In this document: piece after piece, positions 49,751-60,736 of the stretch
Layout of the letters: the number at the start of each line of letters is the position of its first letter
How positions within the stretch are numbered: position 1 is the stretch's first letter
Source of the DNA: Rutidosis leptorrhynchoides
Taxonomy: Eukaryota; Streptophyta; Magnoliopsida; Asterales; Asteraceae
Assembly: GCF_046630445.1 (NCBI RefSeq)
Contig: NC_092333.1
Location: 354,487,001-354,551,000 of the forward strand
Direction: 5' to 3'
DNA: 64,000 bases
Notes under the pieces: generated by a model
What the model was told of the DNA's origin: nothing
The model's database searches: none
Seen by the model: only the letters and a program-made list of their open reading frames with translations
Position numbers and translations under genes: made by a program

Positions 49751-50769
49751 GTTTTTAGATGATTAAACGTTGATGATAATATGGTGGAATATAAAAGGTT
49801 CATCGGTAACGATAAAAGAGCACACATATATTTCAAGTTCATAATAAGGTTGTTTCAAACGAAAAGTTGAAGTTGACTTGCTGGAGCCGTGACAAAACTG
49901 GCTATCTCGAATAGGAGTTGCAAGGTTATTTTTGGTAATAATAACACTAAAGGAATTCGCACAGTTACGCGTTAAACGTTTATACAGGTTCCGATAATTT
50001 TACAGGTGCATAACTATATGCGTAAATCTTTTCTTTCGTAGATGAAGTGCGATTGGTTCATCCTTCCGATTGAGGTGTTTTCAAGAATTACGAAAGGTTT
50101 GAACGCGGATTGTAATCGTCAATATACAAATGAGGTTTAAGATGAAATCAAGTGGCAAGCTTGAAGAATTGTTTAGTTTCATATGTTATAATTAATATTT
50201 TTAATTCATTTTAATTGTCCACTGTTGGTAGTCCTCAGTTGATTAGTCCACAGTTAGCTAGGAACAGTTAGCTAGGATTTTGTTAGCTTGGATTCTTAAC
50301 AAAATTTCTCATAGTTAATTTGCTTGTTTCTAACAAATTTTATTCCGTCAAATGTTTTCTTCATTATGCCACTTGTTGGATTCTGATAGGTCAAAATCCA
50401 AGTATGAAATTTGAATGGAAATGGTTATTCTGTGGTGAACAGATTCATATATCTGTGGATGTAAGTAGTATAGGAAATGACTGTTGAATCAGATTCGAAG
50501 AATATACTGTGTAACTTATTATTGTGAAATCTATATATTCCTCGGGTATTACCTACCCGTTAAAATATTTTCACCATTAACAGTTTGTACAAGAGAATTT
50601 TTAATCACAATCTTTATGAAAACATATGTACATATATATTTTCTTCGGATGTAATCATAGATTTAATGAGTTAATTATGATATTAATCTCATTAGCTTTT
50701 CAGTTTGAGCTAGAATAAGTAATATCTAAAACTATTAGGAACCACATATTCTTCGCAGAATATTAATGA

Positions 50770-51309
50770 AGTTATGGATCAATACTTCATCGTTCATTGC
50801 TGTTGGTACTCCTTGGTATCTGTGGTGCGTATGATGTTGATGTTCGTAGAACAGATTGTGAAATTGAGGCTTGGGATGCGGATGTTGCTGTTGGTGGTGG
50901 TAATGTTGCTGAAGCTGGTACGTTTTGCACCATATTTTTCAAAGCTACAACTCGGGTGCGAAGCTCGTTGACTTATTACTCCGGGATGATTGTCGGTAGG
51001 AACGAGCGAGTGAATAAGGTTTTGAATTTGAGCTAGTATATAATCATGGCGAGATATTCGGAAAATGAGGGTGAAAATGGTGTTTCTAATAGATTCACCG
51101 GTAAGTGTTTCAGGTTCTTTGCCAAAAGGTGAATTTGGTTGGTGGAAAGGATCACCTTCTTCTTGTCTCCATTGATTTAATAGACTACGAACTCATCAGA
51201 TGAATTGGGGATGGCTGATTGATTGATTCATTCTGGTGACGCTGTTTTCAGAGCTGAAGTGGGACTCCATATCGGAATCCGAGGGACTTGAACTAGTTGT
51301 GAGTTCCAT
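50770..51309 (-). pseudogene. Decayed gag-like block of the LARD-like element
   Basis: The minus strand opens with MELTTSSSPSDSDMESHFSS and continues with RMNQSISHPQFI, FHQPNSPFGKEPETLTGES and RNTIFTLIFRISRHDYILAQ, then Thr/Pro-rich sequence. Position downstream of the primer-binding site suggests a gag-like product, but no CCHC knuckle is seen. It has a few breaks. Confidence 0.5.
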
Positions 51310-51739
51310 TGCGTACGATTGAATAAAGGATTTTTCGATATGAAATGATTTTCGGATATCGGATGATATTCTAATTACATAGAATACCTGTACATAGTAC
51401 AGAAGATTCCATAGATTACGAAGAGAATTAAGGAAACGTGTCAGATAAAGTCTACAGTAACAGATACGCTAAGATATGATTTAGCAGATACGCTAAGATA
51501 TGAATTTTGTCTATACACTATTCATGCAATCAATGCAGTAAGATGTGTCTAGACTAAGAATGATAAGCAGATAATTTTTGACAAGAAATGATAAGCAAAA
51601 CTTTTGACATGCAGACCAGGTTCAAGTCCAGACTTATTAATATATCCTAACAATTACTAGGTTGAAGTCCAGACTCACTAATGCATCCTAACAACTACCT
51701 GTTAGACACACTAATGCAGACCTGGTTCGCTAAGACCAC

Positions 51740-51754
51740 CACTCTGATACCAAC
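51740..51754 (-). other. Primer-binding site of the LARD-like element
   Basis: On the minus strand TTGGTATCAGAGTGG directly follows the 5' LTR and pairs with the 3' end of initiator Met tRNA. Confidence 0.8.
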
Positions 51755-53683
51755 TGAAAGGACCCGTTCATATACATCATAAATGATTCACAATAGTTGA
51801 TTACATTGCGAGGTATTTGACCTCTATATGATACATTTTACAAACATTGCATTCGTTTTTAAAAGACAAACTTTCTTTACATTGAAAATTGACAGGCATG
51901 CATACCATTTCATAATATCCACTATCCAACTATAAATTGATTTAATAATAATCTTTGATGAACTCAATGACTCGAATGCAACGTTCTTCAAAATATGCTA
52001 TGAAAGACTCCAAGTAATATCTTTAAAATGAGCAAATGCACAGCGGAAGATTTCTTTAACACCTGAGAATAAACATGCTTTAAAGTGTCAACCAAAAGGT
52101 TGGTGAGTTCATTAGTTTATCATAATCATTTATTTTCATCATTTTAATAGACAACAAGAATTTCATTTCCAGTTCTCATAAATATACGTCCCATGCATAG
52201 AGACAAAAATAATCATTCATATGGTGAACACCTGATAACCGACATTAACTAGATACATATAAGAATATCCCCTATCATTCCGGGATCCTCCTTCAAACAT
52301 GATATAAATTTCGAAGTACTAAAGCATCCGGTACTTTGGATGGGGTTTGTTAGGCCCAATAGATCTATCTTTAGGATTCGCGTCAATTAGGGTGTCTGTT
52401 CCCTAATTCTTAGATTACCAGACTTTAATAAAAAGGGGCATATTCGATTTCGATAATTCAACCATAGAATGTAGTTTCAATTAATTGTGTCTATTTCGTC
52501 AAACATTTATAAAAGCGCATGTATTCTCAGTCCCAAAAATATAAAGGGTAAAAAGGCAAATGAAACTCACCATACTGTATTTCGTAGTAAAAATACATAT
52601 AACGTCATTGAACAAGTGCAAGGTTGGCCTCGGATTCACGAACCTAAATTAATTATATATATTTATGTGTTGGTCAATATTTGTCTAACAAATTAGGTCA
52701 AGTCATAGTGTACCACAATCCTAATGCTCGAGACTAATATGCAAAAGTCAACAAAAGTAAATTTGACTCAAAATAATTTCTAAAAATCTATACATGATTA
52801 ATATATAGTTTAAATATCGTCGTTTTATATTTTTAAATATTTTTAAAAGATTTATTAGAGTAAATAATATAATTTATTTATTAATAAATAAAATTTTATA
52901 TTAAATTTATATAATAAAATATACTTTTATATATATTAAGTAATAAAATTTATAGGGTTCATTTAATATCATAAAGATAATATGATAGGTATTATTAAAG
53001 TAAGTTATTACACGTAGTAAAATATGTTTGTATCACATATTTATTTGATAAAATAATATCTATAATGATAGTAAGTAAAAGTTGTATTATTTTGTAATAA
53101 TAATTATTATTATAAAAATATCAATATTTATAATTACTAAGATGACATTATGATAAAACGATAATTCTAATTATGATAACTTTAATATTTACGATACTTT
53201 TTAATATTATCTTTAAAATAATAATTCTATTTAAAATAATAATAATAATGATATTTTATAGTAATAATGACATTTCTATTAAAATGATAATTTTTGTTAA
53301 AATGATAGTTTTAATACCAACGATACTTTTAATAATAATAGTAATGATAAAAATAATAAGAACGATAATTTTATCTAAATCAATATCTTATAATATTTTA
53401 ATTTCATCATGATACTCTTACTCATTATTTCCTAATCATTTCTTTTAATAGCTTTTAATCGTCTTTTATATCGTGTTCATAATAATGATAATAATAGTAA
53501 TCAAAATAATTAGGTGTTACAAATATTTGTTTTAATTACACTAATATTAATAATGATAGTTACTATAACATTATTAACGATAATACTAATAATTATCTTA
53601 ATGATAATATAGTAATAATAATAATAACAATAACAATAACCATTTTTAAATAATGATATATATATATATATATATTAATAATG

Positions 53684-53781
<98 letters not shown>

Positions 53782-55491
53782 TGGATAATAATAATAATAC
53801 TAATTATAACTTTAACGATAATAACGATAGTAATAATAAAAAAAATAACAATTTTTAATGATAAATCCATTTTACTGATAAAGATAATAATAATGATAAT
53901 AATAAGATAAAACTAGAACGACGATAAAAACGACGATAATAATAATCATTTTTAATAAAAATATCGAAAATTCAATTGATTATAACTTCTAATCCGTTCA
54001 TCGAAACCATTCGATATCTAAAGGAAAAGTTCTTAATTTTTCGCTAGCTTTCCAAGGATATGCATATCTTATACCTTATCTCAACCGCAAGTGTAACTAA
54101 TTCAAGATTCAACCTAACCTGTCTAAGGGCAATATCAAAAGTACAAGCATGCATAATCCTAAATACTCGAGCACTAGTCAGGGATACACTATTAGTATGT
54201 AAAAGTTAAATTATGAGTACTCACGTATCAATATTGAGATTCAATATTGCAGGAAAGGTACGTAGACGCAACGGAAATGATAAACACTATATTGACCTCA
54301 CGAGCATACCCATGAACCATACTCAATCACCTCCATAGCTATAACCCATAATTTCCTTAATTCTATCCTACTCGAAAAACAATTTTGAAATCACTCGGAC
54401 AGCACTCCGTCGTAATATTTTATGTATACTAATAATATCTTGAAATAATACGGAGTAAATATATATATGTAAATCGATTGAGAGAGTTTATAGAAAAATA
54501 TTTTCAAGTTTCTATGAAATAATGAAACCTATTGAATTCTATTTATAATAGATTTTTGAATTATTAAAGTGAATTATTAAAGTATGAATTATTAAAGTGA
54601 ATTATTAAAGTATGAATTATTAAAGTGAATTATTAAAGTATGAATTATTAAAGTGAATTATTAAAGTATGAATTATTAAAGTGAATTATTAAAGTGAATT
54701 ATTAAAGTATGAATTATTAAAGTGAATTATTAAAGTTAAAGTAAAGTAAAAATAAAGTAAAGGTAAAGTTTAAGTATATTAAAAGTATAAAACTATGTAC
54801 GTATAATACGCGTATAAATATATATAATATTAATTTAAATCGTTATATATATTTAATAAAATAAAATATAAATATCGTTATCTTTATCATACTAGTTAAG
54901 TAATGAGTTGTCAAAAGTGGTTCTAGATATTTATAAAAGTTATATACGTTTTAATAATAAAGTTCTTTTTAAACTGAAAACGTTTTTGTACGTTTAAAAC
55001 TAAATAGATCAATCGAGTCTTTATGAGATTCAATCTTCCACTATCCTTTGTCTAGTTCTCAATGATTGACAATTTGTTCTTATTTATAAATCACTTTACC
55101 ATTTTGCAAATATTGTTAAAATGGAAAGATTTCTCAAATCAACGTGGGCCTTTCAACAGAGACTTGTAATCACAATTCAATATATCTGATAATTCAATCA
55201 TTTGATATTATCTTCTAATTCCATTGATAAATATTTTGAAACAGATACAATCATATAAAGTATTTAATCTAATATTTTATTTACGTTTCAAGTTATAATA
55301 TATATACACATATACATATATAATCATATTCGTTTAATGGTTCGTGAATCGTTGGAACTTGTTCGAGGTTGAATGAATGTATGAACATAGTTTAAAATTC
55401 TTGAAATTTAACTTAACAAATATTGATTATCGTGTCGAAAACATATAAAGATTAAAGTTTAAATTTGGTTGGAAATTTCCGGGTTGTCACA
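51755..55491 (-). repeat. 5' LTR of the LARD-like element
   Basis: 3737 bp; about 80 bp longer than its partner, mainly through the AAT microsatellite and the 28-bp array. Confidence 0.9.
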
Positions 55492-55496
55492 GTTAA

Positions 55497-56100
55497 ATTC
55501 CAAGTTTTAATTAAAATCTTTATTATTACTTTAAAGTATTTAATCTATAATTAGTTTAATTATTATAATTTCCTTTCGTCCATCTTTAATTTAATTAAAA
55601 CTTATTATTTAGTTAATTTAAATAAATTTATATTATATTTTATTGTTTAAAACAAATTCCTAATCATTTAGTTTTATTGCAAGTTATTGTTTTATTTATT
55701 ACCATTCAGTAATACAATTGCTTTATCACAAATAATATAATTTCATTTAGTTCACTTTTAATTTAATGATTATAAATCCTGTAATCTTGTAATTTTATTT
55801 ATAAAGTAAGTTAGTTTAATTAAGTTATTTTTCATTATTGTTATATTATATAATTCCTAATCCAAAACCCTCTTTAAATTAGTTTAACTTCAAAGACTAT
55901 TAAAAACCATTAAACACTCCATCTCCCTGTGGAACGAATCGGATTTACCTATAAAACTAAACTACGCGGATAGGACTAGTTGCCTATATATGTGTGAAAT
56001 CAACCCGAATTCATTAAAACACCATATATACAATAAATCAATTCGTGTAACAAAACAACTCAATTCCGTTCAAAAATAAAGGTATAGTTTTAGCACATCA
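55497..56100 (+). repeat. 3' LTR of the Athila-like element, right part
   Basis: It resumes at ATTCCAAGTTTTAATT after the GTTAA duplication and ends TAGCACATCA, followed by GGAAT. It matches the end of the 5' LTR (39155-39759). Confidence 0.9.
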
Positions 56101-56101
56101 G

Positions 56102-56189
56102 GAATCCCCATGTTAGTAACGTTATCTTTGGCACTTTTAAACAACTCAGCCAACTCATTATGTGTGTTCAACATTTCCACCAATTCACC
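56102..56189 (-). pseudogene. Helitron N-terminal-like (helitron_like_N) fragment
   Basis: The minus strand reads GELVEMLNTHNELAELFKSA followed by KDNVTNMGIP. The pattern LVEMLNTHNELAELF.(S/T)A(R/K)D resembles the block before the Rep domain in plant Helitron helicases. It is only about 30 residues and the Athila-like element is inserted at its end, so the assignment is tentative. Confidence 0.35.
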
Positions 56190-56236
56190 AACATTTTTGA
56201 CTATAAATACTACCCGATATAGATATAAGGATAATC

Positions 56237-56401
56237 TTAATTAGGTGGCCCACGTTTAATGGATGTATTCAAGTGAGTTACATTTGCCAATTCAGGTACT
56301 TTAAGTGATTGTTGGTGTTCTTTCATCCAAAATGTCATACTAATGAAAATATAAAGTAAAAAGACCATCACTGCAAATTTTGTCCAAGTTACCCTCTTCT
56401 T
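56237..56401 (-). pseudogene. Exon-like fragment with signal anchor
   Basis: The minus strand reads KKRVTWTKFAVMVFLLYIFI then SMTFWMKEHQQSLKVPELAN and ends at a stop after IKRGPPN. A basic stretch followed by one hydrophobic helix and a polar stem is the layout of a type II membrane protein such as a Golgi glycosyltransferase, but the family cannot be named. Confidence 0.35.
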
Positions 56402-56416
56402 GCATTTTTATGTTGA

Positions 56417-56560
56417 ATTTTTTTTTTTTTAACGAAAGCCCTAAGGGCTGTCGCTAAGGTGCTTAGAAATACTTGTACAATAGAATAACCATCAATCAAA
56501 AGTTAATAATAACCGCCATGTAACCTGTTCATGCACGTTAACGAAAAGGGTTGTCGTTAG
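56417..56560 (-). mobile_element. Possible SINE-like short element
   Basis: On the minus strand it begins CTAACGACAACCC, ends GACAGCCCTTAGGGCTTTCG followed by TTA and a run of A, and is flanked by TTTATGTT-like phrases near 56408 and 56573. A 3' stem-loop plus poly(A) and about 150 bp fit a plant SINE; a MITE is the alternative because both ends carry related CGACAA/CGACAG phrases. Confidence 0.4.
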
Positions 56561-56646
56561 AAAAAATCCGTTTATGTTTTAGTATTTACGCAAGAACAAT
56601 AGTTAGTTTACGGTTTAAAAGGTCCATGATTCGAGTCTATGCATAC

Positions 56647-59600
56647 CTCAAATTTTTGCATTGCATCGGCAGATTCAGGTGGTGGTGTTCATGAACGTGA
56701 TGACCCCTTATTCGGGGTGTTCGTTAATCCAAGTTTCTCTCTTTGCTCCAAATGGTTACCTTTCTTCCAATCAGGATCATCTATGTAAATTATCAAACCT
56801 CAGTACACCACTAAATTATCCTAAGAAGATGATAAAAACAACATCTAATCGTAGACCTCGGTTATAATTTAAATGTTTAATGTTTAATTACCTCTGAACA
56901 TCGTCAGTCCTTTTATAGTCTGACCCTTTTTAGGCTTCCAAGTCCTAGAAAACATTCCTCCAAGACTTCCCAACAGCTTCTCACCCTAATTAAACAAAAA
57001 TAATAATATTAATTAATACTTTTTTTACAATAATAATAAAGTAAAAAAAAAAAAACTCACTCTACCGAGGTCCTCCTCGATGTCGGCCGCAGCCATATGC
57101 GTTCGGTTAATCTGTTCACCTTGTTGATGCAATGTAATTAAAGTATTGGTTGCACCTTCTCTAATATCCTCTGCAATTTTTAACGCACTATTTGTTGGAG
57201 TATGATACAAATTCAAAGCGAGCGGAAACATTTTTTAAACTTTACAAAATCATACTCTTCCACGGATCATTGTACAAAACTTTAGCAAACAAAACAAATT
57301 AACGAAACCGAACAAGAGAAGATTAGAATACAACCTTTGTAGCCTTTTGAAGATAGGATTTGAAACTCAAAGAAGAGTTCCTCTAAACGGTAGACACCCA
57401 AAGTTCCAACCTTGCTTCGATCTATACCTTCTACTTAACAGATCTTTTCTTCTTCCTTATATGCTCAACTAGGGACATAACCTTGTGTGAGAATTGGCTT
57501 CCACTAAAACCGCCATCTCCATTATATGCTCGGATGGGCCACCTTGTGAACATCGTCTTCTTGATTTCAATCTTGGTTGCATTATCTTACAAAATAACTA
57601 TTCTATTTTTTATACTATTACAAATACAATATAAATAGAAAGACGACATGCAAGTCGTTTAATAAATTATTACATTCATCCCGAATAAATAACAAAAACG
57701 ACATGCAAGCCGTTAAATAAATTATTACATTCATCCCGAATAAATAATAAATAGAATCATACAACCAAACATCCACACAAGGGTCTTATTGAGGTAAATA
57801 CTACCGATTTCATACAACAATCACATACATAACAAATGGAGTGCCAAATATCTATTTTCATGAAACATGTTTCGATAAGGATTGATTTAAACACTTAATG
57901 GCACACAAAATAATCAATCCTTGTTTACATAACTTATGTATGTATGTAAACCCACTTCATATTTGTAAGTATGATTTTCATGCCAAAACCATCCAAACAA
58001 ACATATTAAGTGAATCAAAATATGTTGGAGATTTATTCACTTTTAACAAGGCATAAAGTCTAAAATTAACAATTTTAATTTTCTCATTTCATGTAAAACA
58101 TGAATATAATTTATGTACTTTATTTTTCTAAACATTGAATCTTTAATAGTCAACATGCAAGCTACTAATAAAATTTTTCGGATTTTGGCAGATTCATATA
58201 TGCAACTTTAAATGGTCATATCTTACTCATTTTAATCCGTTTTCGATGATTTTTTTTTTTCAAATTTAAGTTCTTTCAGTTAGCTTTCAAATGCAATTGG
58301 TCTCATACAATAATATTGAGTTTCAATTTCCAAAACAGTCCATCAAAGACGGACTGTCCAAGCTGAAAAAAATATCTTAAATGAAAAAAATGAGTTTAAC
58401 CGATTTTACATTTTGTCAAAATCCAAGATTCAAATTAGTATTTAGGAAACATAAAACATAAATCACGATACTTGTTTTGCATGTTTGTTATGCATGATCA
58501 TCTCCAAGAATCATGTACAACGCATCCATCAAAACTAAATATAATAAGAAAAGTTTGCTAAAACTTGTACAAGATGGCTCGGATACCACTGTTGGAGTAT
58601 GATACAATTTTAAAGCGAGCGGAAGCATTTTTAAAACTTTACAAAATCATACTCTTTCACGGATCACTGTACAAAACTCTAGCAAACAAAACAAATTAAC
58701 GAAACCGAACAAGAGAAGATTAGAATACAACCTTTGTAGCCTTTTGAAGATCGAATTTGAAAACTCAAAGAAGAGTTCCTCTAAACGGTAGACACCCAAA
58801 GTTCCAACCTTGCTTCGATCTATACCTTCTATTTAACGGATCTTTTCTTCTTCCTTATTTCCACCAAAACCGAACCCAATTATAGATCTCAAGTATTTTG
58901 GTTACTTGAAAATGAGAAAAAGAAATAGCATTTTTTTATATGTGGTTTTTGTATCACAAGTAACGTAACTTTTCAATACCAAGACTTGGTATTATATATC
59001 ACATAATTGATACAATAATACATCTAGTACAAATATAATAAATAAAAATTTGGAAAGATTTGCAAAATCAAATCTTTATATAAAATAAGATTTACAAAAT
59101 CAAATCAAATTTTATAAATCAAATCAAATCTTATATCTTATATAAAATATGATTTGCAAAATCTAATCAAATCTCTACATATTTAGATTTGTAAGTATAT
59201 GTATACACATAAAAAAAACTTACTTAATTTATTAAACCATTAACTAATGATTAATAAATTAATTTCCGATTAGAAGGTATATCAAACAATTTACGATTGG
59301 CCTTTGTGTGTGACCGAATAGGATAAATGGACTTTTATTATTTAATGTCATGGGCATATCTTCGGAATATATGTACCACGGTGAAACCACGGTCAAACCG
59401 TAGCCAACCCGAGAACATATTTCCAACACTATTAACCGCCTTTGTAGTCTCTTCAGCCTTATGTGCTGCATAATGTTCCAATTCTTGAACACTTTGGTTT
59501 TCTACACCACCATAATCAAGAAAATTGTTCTTGTATTTGTTTCTTCATGTAAAGGAGGTACCTCTGACTTGATTATCATCAAAAAGACTAACGGTTGAAT

Positions 59601-59719
59601 TTGGGTCAATGAAGATGATTCAGATGAAGTTTTGTTTGATGGCTTTTAGGTTGAATTGTTATCGATTTCATCATCAAAATCGAATGGGTTGGAGTTAGGT
59701 TGACTTTTTACTCGAGGGT
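56647..59719 (-). pseudogene. SNAP33-like: SNAP33-type t-SNARE pseudogene, split by an LTR element
   Basis: Minus-strand exons match plant SNAP25 homologues, Qb+Qc SNAREs of plasma-membrane and cell-plate fusion. Exon A (59719-59434, then 57192-57061 across an inserted copia derivative): VKSQPNSNPFDFDDEIDN, NKYKNNFLDYGGVENQSVQE, LEHYAAHKAEETTKAVNS, then ALKIAEDIREGATNTLITLH and QQGEQINRTHMAAADIEEDL (Qb helix). Exon B 56985-56892: GEKLLGSLGGMFSRTWKPKK. Exon C 56780-56647: LEQREKLGLTNTPNKG and TPPPESADAMQKFE. GT-AG borders are kept. Decay: a TAA after DEIDNNST, a TGA before RNKYKNN, a frame change between them, and a TGA at 56689-56691 before TPPPES. The Qc helix exons are missing, and the start is cut off by the Tat element at 59720. 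Non-functional; either an old gene copy or a captured fragment. Confidence 0.85.
57193..59428 (-). mobile_element. Short copia derivative inserted in the SNAP33-like exon, 2.2 kb
   Basis: The ends TGTTGG...CCAACA and the CTATT duplication (57188-57192 and 59429-59433) define the insertion. It contains a full right LTR (58590-59428, 839 bp) matching those of the 8.4-kb copia element, leader sequence with the same GGCTCGGATACCAC primer-binding complement, and an incomplete left LTR. No coding region remains, so it is a non-autonomous, broken relative of the 10785-19159 element. Confidence 0.9.
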
Positions 59720-60348
59720 TGTTGGTACGATTTTTCATGTAGCAGCTGTAAGGTACCAGTACAAGACAATAGCTGCTCAGCGTGTGGTGTATACTGTTGA
59801 TTGTTGTTTGCCCTCGAGAAATAATCTCTGCAGACCCGGAACACGGACTAGAGATCCGTGGGGTGGCCTCAATCAATCTGGGGATCAATATGTAATTGAT
59901 CCGTCTAGCGTATTGCTGCTAAGCGGCTAATGTGCTTTTAGAGTGAGAAAGAACTGTGTGAGAGAGAAAGTGTACTTCTCTCTGACTGAAGTTCAGATCA
60001 GAATGATGTGAAATGTGGTAACCCAGGGGGTCTATTTATAGGCACAGAATGTTCGAAATTCACGGGATACACGTGTCAATCACTGAATGGTTCTGTTACG
60101 TGAAGTATCCGGAATGTCGATGGCGTGTGCTGACGTGGCTATATGCCGTTTACATGCTGAGTTAAAGGGCTTATGCATAGAAGCTGCCTGCAGGGCTTAC
60201 GCTTGACGCTGGGTGGCCTGTTTAATGCTGGTCGGCAAATACTGAACGCTGGACGGTATATAATTAAAGCCGTCAAATTTCATCATGCTTGGTCCATTTT
60301 TCTGTATAAAAATGGTGTTTTTATGCGTGTATCCCCTAGGATACACCA
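59720..60348 (-). repeat. 3' LTR of the Tat-lineage element
   Basis: 629 bp. Plus-strand ends are TGTTGGTACG and GATACACCA. On the minus strand CTATAAATAGACCCC (about 60029-60043) is a strong TATA box, typical of an LTR promoter. No second LTR is in the window, so borders rest on the terminal motifs and the adjacent polypurine tract. Confidence 0.7.
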
Positions 60349-60628
60349 TTAAGTCCCCCCAGTTTAATGTCTTAATTTTTGTAAAAAATAAAGTCATTAA
60401 ACTAAAAATAAGTAATGCCTTTTTCCTCGAAAACAAGAACCTGCTGTAGCCGAACTTTTTTCTGCCATGTCAGTTACTTTTTTGATTATTGTCTGCAAAA
60501 ATTACCCCCTTTTTTATTTAGAATTTCATTTTCCAATTTTTTGTTTCTTTTCCCGCATATTTACTCTGTTAACACGTGGCATCATATCATCCATACGATT
60601 AATTGCCAACTATTCATCTTCCACTTCG

Positions 60629-60637
60629 CTATTTAAG
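60629..60637 (+). promoter_or_regulatory. TATA-like box of the antisense ORF
   Basis: CTATTTAAG lies about 100 bp before the ATG at 60737 on the plus strand, opposite to the element. Role inferred. Confidence 0.35.
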
Positions 60638-60736
60638 ACCTGAATTTTTCTGCTTTGCATTTACTTCATCTCGAATTTACTTCTCTTCATCTACCTTAAA
60701 ATATTTATTAAGAATTCTGTTTTTAACTAACCATTA

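Larger units (their letters stand above)
44571..55491 (-). mobile_element. Coding-poor Ty3/gypsy-type element (LARD-like), 10.9 kb
   Basis: LTRs at 44571-48225 (3655 bp) and 51755-55491 (3737 bp) flank a 3.5-kb internal region. The target-site duplication is GTTAA (44566-44570 and 55492-55496), matching the uninterrupted sequence in the other Athila LTR near 39150. On the minus strand the right LTR is 5'; next to it TTGGTATCAGAGTGG is a Met-tRNA-type primer-binding site, and ACGGGTAGGTAC beside the left LTR is at the polypurine position. Only decayed gag-like coding is present; no pol. Long LTRs, small internal region and lack of pol fit a LARD. LTRs are very alike (about 1-2 percent different by eye), so it is young. 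Confidence 0.9.
37322..56100 (+). mobile_element. Athila-like Ty3/gypsy element, split by a later insertion
   Basis: LTRs start TGATATTGCTCTAAACA and end TAGCACATCA or CAGCACATCA. The 5' LTR is 37322-39759 (2438 bp). The 3' LTR starts at 42746 and, without the 44571-55491 insertion, totals about 2.43 kb. The target-site duplication is GGAAT (37317-37321 and 56101-56105). The internal region is only about 3 kb: an ATHILA ORF-1-like frame follows the 5' LTR, then a non-coding tail with several GTGTGGGG motifs. No gag, protease, RT or integrase is present, so this copy is non-autonomous. The LTRs are close to each other by eye, so the insertion is fairly recent. Confidence 0.9.

Noticed and set aside
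53653-53910. Open frames of poly-Asn or poly-Leu on both strands
   Set aside because: They are read-through of AAT microsatellites and have no other protein character.
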